From: Kiritimatiellia bacterium
GTDB taxonomy: Bacteria > Verrucomicrobiota > Kiritimatiellia > B70-G9
Direction of reading: 5' to 3'
NCBI GenBank assembly: GCA_012961745.1
Contig: DTYT01000291.1
Span: 1-12,662, forward strand
DNA length: 12,662 bases
Part shown: positions 6,233 through 12,662 of the stretch, one piece after another
Position numbering within the stretch: the stretch's first letter is position 1
How the letters are laid out: each line of letters starts with the position of its first letter
Position numbers and translations under genes: made by a program
Notes under the pieces: model-generated
Databases searched by the model: none
Seen by the model: the letters and a program-made list of their open reading frames with translations, nothing else
What the model was told of the DNA's origin: nothing

Positions 6233-6682
6233 ATGGCTACCGAGGTAATCCTTTTGGAGGACGTGGAAGGGTTGGGCGTGCAGGGCGACATTGTCACCGT
6301 GGCGGACGGGTATGCGCGCAATTTCCTGCTGCCGCGGAGGCTGGCCGAAAAGGCTACGCCGGAGGCGCGCCGGCGCGTGGAAAAGATCAAGAGCGCCCGC
6401 CGACAGCGCATGGAGAGGGAACTGGAGGAAGCCCGCAGGCTCGCGGAGCGCCTGGCCAGCCTGAGGTGTACGGTTCCGGTGAAGGCGGGAGTGGACGGCA
6501 GGATCTACGGCTCGGTCACCTCGGCTTCCATTGCGGAAGCGCTGGAGCAGGAAGGGGTGCAGGTGGACCGGCGGCACATAGAGCTGGAGAATCCCATAAA
6601 GGAACTGGGGGTTTTCAAGGTGCCGGTCAAGCTGCATGCGGAAGTCCACGCGATCCTCGAGGTGTGGGTCGTGGAGGAGTGA
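6233..6682 (+). CDS. rplI: 50S ribosomal protein L9
   Basis: L9 binds 23S rRNA near the L1 stalk and helps maintain reading frame. The protein begins MATEVILLEDVEGLGVQGDIVTVADGYARNFLLPRRLAEKAT, which holds the conserved N-domain RNA-binding pattern (residues 1-42). A long charged connecting helix (about 43-78) follows, then the C-terminal domain with VDGRIYGSVTSASIAEAL and GVFKVPVKLHAEVHAILEVWVV. The length of 149 residues is the family norm. AGGAGGG at 6219-6225 lies close upstream of the ATG, and the gap to rpsR is only 13 bases, so the two are one transcript. The stop is followed by dnaB after 8 bases. Confidence 0.97.
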   Translation: MATEVILLEDVEGLGVQGDIVTVADGYARNFLLPRRLAEKATPEARRRVEKIKSARRQRMERELEEARRLAERLASLRCTVPVKAGVDGRIYGSVTSASIAEALEQEGVQVDRRHIELENPIKELGVFKVPVKLHAEVHAILEVWVVEE

Positions 6683-6690
6683 GATCCATC

Positions 6691-8115
6691 ATGCAGAAGG
6701 CAGTCAGCCGCGAAGTGGTCGCTGGTGCCGGCCGGCTGCCCCCGTACGACGAGCGCGCTGAACGCGGTGTGCTGGGATCCATCCTTCTGGACGCCTCCCG
6801 GGTCATAGACCTCTGCATCGAACGGGGGTTGAACGCGGAAGCCTTCTACCTGCGGGGGCATCAGATCGTCTTCGAGACATGCCTGAGTATGCACAACGAC
6901 AACCGGCCGGTGGATATCGTAACGGTCGGCAATCGGCTGCGGGAGAGCGGCCGCCTTGACGAGGTGGGCGGCGACACCTACCTGGAAGAATTGCTGGAGG
7001 CCACGCCTACTACCGCCCATGCGGAGTACTATATCGATCTGGTTTATCAGCACTACCTCCGGCGGCGGATAATCGACAAGTCCCGCGAGGCGATCGAGCT
7101 GTGCTATTCGTCGGACGAGGATGCGCGCCAGCTGCTCAGCAAGGCGGAAGCGGGCATATTCGAGATCTCCTCGTCGCAGCGCACGGGTATTACCCCGTGG
7201 GCGGAGTTGATCAAGATCGCCATGGAGGAGGTGGAGCGGATCTATACCACCAAGAAGGGAGTGACCGGCATTCCCAGTGGGTTTCTGGATCTGGATCGTA
7301 TTCTGCAGGGATTCAAGAAAGGGGAGATGATGGTCCTGGCGGCGCGTCCCTCCATGGGGAAGACGGCGCTGGCTCTGAATATCGTGGAGCACGTCGCCAC
7401 CAGTCATAAGGAAGATCCGGAAGAGCGCCCGGTGGCCGTTTTCAGTCTGGAGATGTCGGCGGACCAGCTGGTGCGCCGGATGTTGTGCTCCCAGGCGAAG
7501 GTTCCTTCGCACAAGCTCACCGGCGGCTACATCGGGGAGATCAATCATGCCCATTTAGCACATGCCGCCGACCGTCTGATGAAGGCGCCGATCTTCCTGG
7601 ATGATACACCTGGTCTGGAGGTGCTGGAGTTGCGTTCGCGGGCGCGGCGCCTTTATCGGCGTTTCGGTGTCCAGCTGATAGTGGTGGACTACCTGCAGTT
7701 GCTCAGCTATCCGCAGTATGCGCGAGAGGGACGGCAGCGGGAGACCGCGGCGATTTCCGGGGCGTTGAAGGCCATGGCCAAGGAGTTGAAGGTTCCCGTG
7801 CTGGTGATCAGCCAGTTGAGCCGTGCTCCCGAGAGGAGAGAGAAAGCCAAACCACGCCTCTCCGACCTGCGAGATTCGGGAACCATCGAGCAGGATGCCG
7901 ACGTAGTCTGCCTTCTTCAGCGGCCCTCGAAGTACGAGGACCACGAGGACCGGGAAGATAAACTTCTGGCAGTCCTGGAGGTGGCCAAGAACCGGAACGG
8001 TCCCACGGGCGAGGTAAAGCTCAACTTCGTGGAGGAATATACCCGGTTCGAGAACCGGTTGGAGGGAGTAGACCGCTTCGCGGGCGAGGCCGGCGCGGAG
8101 GATTTCGAGCCATGA
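6691..8115 (+). CDS. dnaB: Replicative DNA helicase DnaB
   Basis: DnaB is the hexameric ATP-driven helicase that unwinds DNA at the replication fork and contacts primase. The N-terminal DnaB domain covers about residues 18-120 (PPYDERAERGVLGSILLD). The RecA-like C-terminal domain begins near GIPSGFLDLDRILQGFKKGEMMVLAARP. Walker A is ARPSMGKT at 218-225 with K224. Walker B is IVVDYLQLL with D333. The motif ISQLSRAPERR and the terminal DSGTIEQDADVVCLLQRP and VAKNRNGPTG segments are all intact, with no intein. The length of 474 residues is typical. The frame is open well upstream into rplI, but ATG 6691, with GGAGGAG about 11 bases ahead, gives the right start. Its TGA overlaps the bamA ATG (ATGA), so the helicase and the outer-membrane genes are translationally coupled. 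Confidence 0.97.
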   Translation: MQKAVSREVVAGAGRLPPYDERAERGVLGSILLDASRVIDLCIERGLNAEAFYLRGHQIVFETCLSMHNDNRPVDIVTVGNRLRESGRLDEVGGDTYLEELLEATPTTAHAEYYIDLVYQHYLRRRIIDKSREAIELCYSSDEDARQLLSKAEAGIFEISSSQRTGITPWAELIKIAMEEVERIYTTKKGVTGIPSGFLDLDRILQGFKKGEMMVLAARPSMGKTALALNIVEHVATSHKEDPEERPVAVFSLEMSADQLVRRMLCSQAKVPSHKLTGGYIGEINHAHLAHAADRLMKAPIFLDDTPGLEVLELRSRARRLYRRFGVQLIVVDYLQLLSYPQYAREGRQRETAAISGALKAMAKELKVPVLVISQLSRAPERREKAKPRLSDLRDSGTIEQDADVVCLLQRPSKYEDHEDREDKLLAVLEVAKNRNGPTGEVKLNFVEEYTRFENRLEGVDRFAGEAGAEDFEP

Positions 8116-10400
8116 CCCGGTGCGGCCTCCTTGCGCTGGCCTGGCTGGTGGGGGCGGCGCTTCAGGTCGGGCACGCGGCGGTGCGCCCCAGGGTCGCCGA
8201 AATCGCCGTCGAGAACCTTTCACCGGTCCCCGTGGACGACTCGGCGGTGCGCGCTTTCATCTCCCTCAAGGAAGGTGGCGAGTTCTCGCGGTCCGCCCTG
8301 GCGGCTGATATCCGTTCTCTGGAGAAATCGGGGATTTTCAGTTATGTACAGGCGACCGCCGAGGAACTGCCGGACGGCATCCGGCTGATTTTCCGTGTGA
8401 AGGCCCGTCCGCGCTTACGCAACCTGGTGGTTGAGGGGGCTCACCGACTGAGTGAGCGCCGGATCAGGCGCCTGCTCAAGATCGAACCCGGCGATCCGGT
8501 GGATGATGCGGTCATCGGAGCGGCGATCCCCGCGGTGCGCGATGCCTACCGCAAACGCTTCATCACCGACCTTCGGATCGATTGGCAGATCAAGCTTGTC
8601 CCGCGGACGGCTCTGGCCGACGTGATCCTGAAGGTGCGCGAGGGATCCCCGGCGGTGGTACGCGTACTCCGGTTCGAGGGCAACCGGATATTCTCCGCGA
8701 GAAGACTGCGCCGGGTGATGAAACAGAAACGGGCGGACTTCATGTCATGGCTGACCCGTACCGGGGTTTTCGTGGAGGATCAGCTTGAAGAAGACCGCGC
8801 GGCGATCCGAAAGCTGTACCTCGATGCAGGCTACCTGGATGTCGAGGTGGGCGAGCCGGAAATACTGCGCCGCGGCAAATACGTCGACATTGCCATTCGG
8901 ATCCGCGAAGGGCGGCAGTACCGAATAGGACGGGTGTCAGTCGAAGGGGCCGAGCTGTTCAGCCCGGCAGAGCTCGTGGAAAAGGCCGCGCTCCCTTCAG
9001 GGGCCATCGCAGGATACGCGGAGATCATGAAGGCCCAGCGGCGGATCGCGGGAGTCTATTCCGCGGCGGGCTACCTGGGTACCCGCGTGACGCCCGATCT
9101 GGACACGCGACCCGGCCAGGGGGTGGTGAACGTGGTCTTCCGCATCAGTGAAGGGACCAAGGTGTTTGTGCGCAACATCCATATCCGCGGCAATAGCCGC
9201 ACCAAGGACAAGGTCATTCGCCGGGAGCTGGCGATTTTCCCGGGGGATCCCTTCAACGAGCAACGGGTCCGTCTCAGTGAGCGGCGCTTGATGAACCTGG
9301 GGTACTTTTCCAGCGTACGCGGATACCCCACGCCCACCGCGGAGGAGGATGAGTATGATCTGACCTTCCGGGTGGAGGAGCAGGAGACGGGACAACTGAT
9401 GTTGGGGGCGGGATTTTCCAGTGTGGATAAGCTGGTCGGTTTTGTGGAGCTTTCCCAGGGGAATTTCGATATTTTCGGCTGGCCGTATTTCACCGGCGGG
9501 GGCCAGAAACTCAAGCTGCGGGTTCAGGTGGGATCAAAACGCAACGACGTGGAGGTTTCGTTCATTGAGCCGTGGTTCCTTGACCGGCGCCTGGCCCTAT
9601 CGCTGGACTTCTTTCGCCACGACCGCCGGTTCTTGAGCGACGACTACGATCAGCGGAATACCGGAGGCAGTCTGGGGCTGACCTGGGCGGTGGGTTCCTT
9701 TTTCCGGGCGGGCGTGGAATATGCACTGGAAGAGATCCACGTGTACAACCTGGCGGCCGACGCTTCCCAACTGATCAAGCAGGAAGAAGGGCGGAGAACC
9801 AAGAGCGCTCTGACTTTTTCCCTGCTCAGGGATACGCGTGACCGGGTCTTCATTCCCAGCCGGGGAAACCGTACCAGATTGAGCGCAACCGTCGCGGGGG
9901 GGCCCTTGGCCGGTGACACGGACTTGTACGAGGTGCGGATCAGGACTGCGCAGTACGTTCCCCTGTGGTTCGATCACGTTTTCAGTATCCGCGGCATGGC
10001 GGTGGTGGTCGAAGAGTACGGGGATTCGGAGAGGGTGCCTATCTTTGACCGTCTGTTCCTGGGGGGGGCGCATACTGTTCGCGGGTTCCGATACCGCGAC
10101 GTAGGGCCCAAGGACGAATCGGGCGAGCCGATCGGCGGCAAGACCGCGGCGTTCCTAAGCTTCGAATACGCGGTCCCGGTGGCGGAGAAGCTGCGGCTGG
10201 CGGTTTTCTACGATGCGGGAATGGTCTGGCCGGACGCCTATGAAATGGACACCGATTTGAACACGAGTTTCGGCATCGGGGTACGGTTGGATCTACCCCA
10301 CTTCCCGCTGCGGCTGGACTATGCCTGGCCGATCGAGACCGACGAGTTCAACGATCAACCTTCCGGCCGTCTCAGTTTCGTGCTAGGTTACAGTTATTGA
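8112..10400 (+). CDS. bamA: Outer-membrane protein assembly factor BamA (Omp85)
   Basis: BamA is the central subunit of the machine that folds and inserts beta-barrel proteins into the outer membrane. A signal peptide covers about residues 1-22 (MTRCGLLALAWLVGAALQ, cleavage likely after GHA). Five POTRA repeats follow: about 24-100, 101-176, 177-265, 266-347 and 349-425, each ending in a beta strand and a short turn such as VREGS or RISEGT. The surface-antigen barrel starts near 426 (TGQLMLGAGFSS) and runs to the end. It contains the conserved loop-6 motif VRGF at 656-659. The last strand, RLSFVLGYSY, ends in an aromatic residue as the beta-signal requires, though with Tyr rather than Phe. 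The length of 762 residues is typical. The start overlaps the dnaB stop by four bases. Confidence 0.96.
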   Translation: MTRCGLLALAWLVGAALQVGHAAVRPRVAEIAVENLSPVPVDDSAVRAFISLKEGGEFSRSALAADIRSLEKSGIFSYVQATAEELPDGIRLIFRVKARPRLRNLVVEGAHRLSERRIRRLLKIEPGDPVDDAVIGAAIPAVRDAYRKRFITDLRIDWQIKLVPRTALADVILKVREGSPAVVRVLRFEGNRIFSARRLRRVMKQKRADFMSWLTRTGVFVEDQLEEDRAAIRKLYLDAGYLDVEVGEPEILRRGKYVDIAIRIREGRQYRIGRVSVEGAELFSPAELVEKAALPSGAIAGYAEIMKAQRRIAGVYSAAGYLGTRVTPDLDTRPGQGVVNVVFRISEGTKVFVRNIHIRGNSRTKDKVIRRELAIFPGDPFNEQRVRLSERRLMNLGYFSSVRGYPTPTAEEDEYDLTFRVEEQETGQLMLGAGFSSVDKLVGFVELSQGNFDIFGWPYFTGGGQKLKLRVQVGSKRNDVEVSFIEPWFLDRRLALSLDFFRHDRRFLSDDYDQRNTGGSLGLTWAVGSFFRAGVEYALEEIHVYNLAADASQLIKQEEGRRTKSALTFSLLRDTRDRVFIPSRGNRTRLSATVAGGPLAGDTDLYEVRIRTAQYVPLWFDHVFSIRGMAVVVEEYGDSERVPIFDRLFLGGAHTVRGFRYRDVGPKDESGEPIGGKTAAFLSFEYAVPVAEKLRLAVFYDAGMVWPDAYEMDTDLNTSFGIGVRLDLPHFPLRLDYAWPIETDEFNDQPSGRLSFVLGYSY

Positions 10401-10426
10401 ACGACGCCATGGACAAGGAGGCGATG

Positions 10427-11005
10427 ATGAGTAGTCGGGGCAACCGGATGCGGCTGGCCGGGCTGTTGATGCTCGGAATGGGGACCGCTGTGCAGGCTGC
10501 GGGCCTGTCATTGGCTTTCGTGGACATGGACCGGGTCTTCAGCGAATACTACCGGACCAAACTTGCCGACGCGCAGCTCAAGGAGCAAGCCGACAAGTTT
10601 ACCGAGCAGCGTGATGAGCTGGTCCAGAAGCTCCAGGATCTACGGAAAGAGTTCAATCAGGCCCGCACCGCCGCCCAGGATGGCAGCCTGAGCGCGGAGG
10701 CGCGCCGGGCGAAGCAGGACGAGGCCGAGAAACTCCTGGTGCAGATCCGAGAGGAAGAGAGCAATCTGCGCGAATTCGAGCAAACCCGGCAGAAGCAGCT
10801 TACCGACCAGGGGCGCAGGATGCGGAATCGGATCGTGGAGCAGATACGGGAGGCGGTGGAGGACTATGCCCGTACCGAGGGCTTCGCAGCGGTTCTGGAC
10901 TATTCCGGGGACAGCATGAACGGGGTTCCGGTGGTCCTGTACGTGCACCGCTCGGTGGACATTACCGACGAGGTTATCGAGCTGCTGAACAAGGGAAGCG
11001 AGTGA
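10427..11005 (+). CDS. skp: Periplasmic chaperone Skp/OmpH family
   Basis: Skp-type chaperones hold unfolded outer-membrane proteins in the periplasm on their way to BamA. A signal peptide spans about residues 1-24, with basic RGNRMR, a hydrophobic core and a VQA/AG cleavage site. The mature protein starts LSLAFVDMDRVFSEYYRTKLAD, the family's usual opening. A long coiled coil of alternating charge follows (about 45-140), and the C-terminal strand part ends VLYVHRSVDITDEVIELLN. The total is 192 residues. I chose ATG 10427: AAGGAGG (10415-10421) lies 5 bases before it, while the adjacent ATG 10424 is too close and the upstream TTG 10397 lacks a site. Its place between bamA and lpxD is the classic order. 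Its stop overlaps the lpxD ATG by one base. Confidence 0.93.
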   Translation: MSSRGNRMRLAGLLMLGMGTAVQAAGLSLAFVDMDRVFSEYYRTKLADAQLKEQADKFTEQRDELVQKLQDLRKEFNQARTAAQDGSLSAEARRAKQDEAEKLLVQIREEESNLREFEQTRQKQLTDQGRRMRNRIVEQIREAVEDYARTEGFAAVLDYSGDSMNGVPVVLYVHRSVDITDEVIELLNKGSE

Positions 11006-12060
11006 TGTCCGACCCGCCCAGACTCACGGCTGCAGAGATCGCGGAGAAGCTGGCCGGGGAGGTTGACGGTGATCCGGCGGTGGAAGTGCGGGGGGTGGCC
11101 GGCATCCGTGAGGCAGGCCCGGGCGAGGCCAGCTTCATTGCCGGCAGACGGTACGCAAAGTATGCCGCCGGGACGCGGGCAGCGGTGGTACTGGTGCCGG
11201 CCGACTGGCAGGCGGAATGCCCGGCGACGCTGATACGGGTGGAGGACCCGGAAGCCGCGTTCAGCCGGCTGGCGGCTTTTTTCGCACCTCCGGAGGCGGT
11301 TCCGGAGCCGGGGATTCATGCCACCGCCTTGGTCGCGCCGGAGGCCGTCCTGGGCGAAAACGTGTCCATCGGGCCGTACGTGGTCGTCGAGAAGGAAGCG
11401 CGGATTGGGGACAACACCGTGATCATGGCGTTCGGGTATGTGGGCCGTGGAGTGGTGGTGGGCGCAGCATGCCGTTTCTACCCCCACGTGTCGATCCGCG
11501 AGCGGGTACGCATCGGAGACCGGGTGATCATTCACAACGGCACGGTGATCGGGAGCGACGGATTCGGCTATCGCGTGGATGAGAAAGGGGTGCGCCACAA
11601 GATACCCCAGACCGGCATCGTGATTATCGGTGATGACGTCGAGATCGGGGCGAACGTCACCGTGGACCGGGCTCGCTATGGGGCGACCCGGATCGGAAAC
11701 GGGGTGAAGATAGACAACTTGGTGCAGATTGCGCACAACGTGCTGGTTGGCGACCACGCGGTAATTGTGGCTCAGGTTGGAATAGCTGGAAGCAGTGTCA
11801 TAGGTTCCCGGGCGGTCTTGGCGGGACAGGCCGGCGTCGCTGGCCATCTTACGGTGGGTGAAGGGGCCATAGTCGGCGGGCAAGCCGGGGTTACCAAGGA
11901 TGTTCCGCCCGGGACGTTCGTGTCGGGCTATCCCGCCGCGTCTCACGAGAAAGCCACCCGTATCCAGGCGCTCCTCCACAGGCTGCCCGAACTGCGGGAA
12001 AGGGTATTGCGGCTAGAGAACCGCCTCACCGAACTGGAGCGCCGGTCGGGGAAATCATGA
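11005..12060 (+). CDS. lpxD: UDP-3-O-(3-hydroxyacyl)glucosamine N-acyltransferase
   Basis: LpxD adds the second, N-linked hydroxyacyl chain from acyl-ACP in the third committed step of lipid A synthesis. The N-terminal uridine-binding domain covers about residues 1-95 (LTAAEIAEKLAGEVDGD, then GEASFIAGRRYAKY). The left-handed beta-helix runs from about 100 to 310, with hexapeptide repeats such as VSIGPYVVVEKEARIGDN. The catalytic histidine is H244 in IDNLVQIAHNVLVG. A C-terminal helix (about 315-350) ends ELRERVLRLENRLTELERR. The length of 351 residues fits the family. ATG 11005 overlaps the skp stop (TGATG), with AAGGGAAG just ahead; a GTG at 11002 adds one residue at most. fabZ and lpxA, which follow lpxD in E. 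coli, are absent here. Confidence 0.97.
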   Translation: MSDPPRLTAAEIAEKLAGEVDGDPAVEVRGVAGIREAGPGEASFIAGRRYAKYAAGTRAAVVLVPADWQAECPATLIRVEDPEAAFSRLAAFFAPPEAVPEPGIHATALVAPEAVLGENVSIGPYVVVEKEARIGDNTVIMAFGYVGRGVVVGAACRFYPHVSIRERVRIGDRVIIHNGTVIGSDGFGYRVDEKGVRHKIPQTGIVIIGDDVEIGANVTVDRARYGATRIGNGVKIDNLVQIAHNVLVGDHAVIVAQVGIAGSSVIGSRAVLAGQAGVAGHLTVGEGAIVGGQAGVTKDVPPGTFVSGYPAASHEKATRIQALLHRLPELRERVLRLENRLTELERRSGKS

Positions 12061-12081
12061 CGGCCCCGTCCCGCTCCCTCT

Positions 12082-12102
12082 GGCGCACCTGGAGCGGTCG
12101 CC
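12082..12102 (+). terminator. Weak hairpin after lpxD
   Basis: GGCG(C)ACC pairs with GGTCGCC (12082-12089 with 12096-12102) around the loop TGGAGC, with one bulged C. The next bases are TTGTGT, which is not a real T-run. It lies 22 bases after the lpxD stop and could mark the operon end. Confidence 0.25.
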
Positions 12103-12130
12103 TTGTGTCGGGAACGTAGGTGAATATAGT
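12103..12130 (+). promoter_or_regulatory. Candidate promoter for clpB
   Basis: TTGTGT (12103-12108) and TATAGT (12125-12130, 5 of 6 to the -10 consensus) are 16 bases apart. The AT-rich -10 stands out locally. The start would be near 12137, leaving a leader of about 27 bases. I see neither a CIRCE element nor a clear heat-shock sigma site, although clpB is often heat-induced. Confidence 0.4.
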
Positions 12131-12163
12131 TGTACCGCGGAGAGCCGTTGAGGCAACCCTACC

Positions 12164-12541
12164 ATGCAGATGGACAGACTGACAATCAGGGCACAGGAGG
12201 CACTGCGCGACGCGCAGCGATATGCCTCGGAGCGCGGCCACAGCGAGGTGGATGTCGAACATGTTCTGCTTGCCCTGCTGCGCCAGAAGGAGGGGATTGT
12301 GCCCGCCATTCTGGCCCGGGCGGGCGTCTCCCCGGAAGCGGTGGCCTCGGAAGTCGAGACAACCCTGGGCCGACGGCCGCGCGTGGAAGGCGCGGCGGTG
12401 GAGGTCTATGTTTCTCGTCGCCTCAAGCAAGTGCTGGACCAGGCCTTCGAGCTTGCTCACCGTATGAAGGACCAGTTCGTCAGCACCGAGCACCTGCTGC
12501 TGGCGCTGCTGGAGCAGGGCATAGCTATTTTGATTCTGTAA
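12164..12541 (+). CDS. clpB: ATP-dependent chaperone ClpB, N-terminal fragment
   Basis: ClpB is a AAA+ disaggregase that works with DnaK to rescue aggregated proteins. Only the start is here. Residues 1-119 form most of the Clp N-domain: MQMDRLTIRAQEALRDAQ matches the family opening, followed by the first helical repeat (HSEVDVEHVLLALLRQK) and the second (DQFVSTEHLLLALLEQG). Both Walker regions and all later domains are missing from a protein normally about 860 residues long. After G119 (codon ending 12520) the frame reads only six unrelated residues and stops at 12539-12541, because the sequence switches there to a foreign AT-rich segment. The ATG at 12164 is chosen for its fit to the family start, with a modest GAGG 10 bases upstream. 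The truncation is more likely a join artefact than a true mutation. Confidence 0.88.
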   Translation: MQMDRLTIRAQEALRDAQRYASERGHSEVDVEHVLLALLRQKEGIVPAILARAGVSPEAVASEVETTLGRRPRVEGAAVEVYVSRRLKQVLDQAFELAHRMKDQFVSTEHLLLALLEQGIAILIL

Positions 12542-12662
12542 CGATGATTATTACTTTTGTTTTGGTGGGTAAATACTTAGAAGTTATTGGTAAAAAAAAC
12601 GCTGTAGATACCATGGATAAGATTCGTTCACAAGTTCCTCATGAAGCGACCATTGTAGAAGA
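12520..12662 (+). CDS. Internal fragment of a P1B-type metal ATPase
   Basis: A frame different from clpB is open from about 12520 to the window end. It reads HSYFDSVTMIITFVLVGKYL, then EVIGKKNAVDTMDKIRSQVP, then HEATIVE. This matches the region around the fourth membrane helix and the start of the actuator domain in CopA/FixI-type P-type ATPases, where YFDS..M and KYLE are typical. The CPC motif, the TGES loop and the phosphorylated DKTGT lie outside the fragment, so the metal cannot be told. Neither start nor stop is present: the piece begins at the junction and runs off the window. Its codons are strongly AT-rich, unlike every other gene here. The protein style recalls Campylobacterota, a tentative impression. 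Confidence 0.8.

Noticed and set aside
6505..7554. Antisense open frame of 349 codons across rplI and dnaB
   Set aside because: It is a shadow of rplI and dnaB; nothing in the translation resembles a known protein.
10900..11979. Antisense open frame of 359 codons across skp and lpxD
   Set aside because: It lies opposite two well-identified genes. Its composition is that of a reverse-strand shadow, with no recognisable domain.
12520..12662. A real mobile-element insertion into clpB
   Set aside because: The foreign piece begins mid-protein inside a housekeeping-type ATPase, with no terminal repeat, transposase or attachment site, so a join artefact is more likely.

Overview
This is a GC-rich window from a Gram-negative bacterium. 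It carries LpxD, BamA and a Skp/OmpH chaperone, so the cell builds a lipid A outer membrane. Almost all genes lie on the + strand. The order prs-rplY-pth-rpsF-ssb-rpsR-rplI-dnaB followed by bamA-skp-lpxD, together with the long Ctc-type L25, recalls the PVC superphylum (Verrucomicrobiota/Kiritimatiellota-like). That placement is an inference from gene order and protein style, not a proof.

Layout. (1) 66-2159: an unrecognised 697-residue protein with a perfect EF-hand loop near the N-terminus and three C-terminal membrane segments. (2) 2245-2318: tRNA-Gln(UUG) with an encoded CCA, with a plausible promoter just upstream. (3) 2431-3426: prs, with an unusual PRPP-loop sequence. (4) 3427-3733: a 307-base gap with at least four good hairpins in a row and then a plausible promoter. 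(5) 3734-5012: rplY/ctc and pth. (6) 5077-12060: a tightly packed run rpsF, ssb, rpsR, rplI, dnaB, bamA, skp, lpxD. Gaps are mostly under 15 bases or are stop/start overlaps; the largest, before rpsR, is about 100 bases. (7) 12061-12163: a short promoter-bearing gap. (8) 12164 onward: the first 119 codons of clpB.

The genes form a growth-linked set: PRPP supply, 5S-rRNA-binding L25, peptidyl-tRNA recycling, S6/S18/L9, single-strand binding protein and replicative helicase. They run by an ATGA overlap into outer-membrane assembly (BamA, Skp) and lipid A acylation (LpxD).

The most striking signal is at the right end. At about base 12520 the clpB reading frame breaks off inside the N-domain. 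The sequence then becomes AT-rich and encodes, in a different frame, an internal piece of a P1B-type (CopA/FixI-like) metal ATPase. This is best explained as a chimeric join in the assembly, though a real recombination cannot be excluded from sequence alone. I found no CRISPR array, complete mobile element or novel defence system. The best candidates for undescribed biology are the EF-hand membrane protein and the structured prs-rplY gap.
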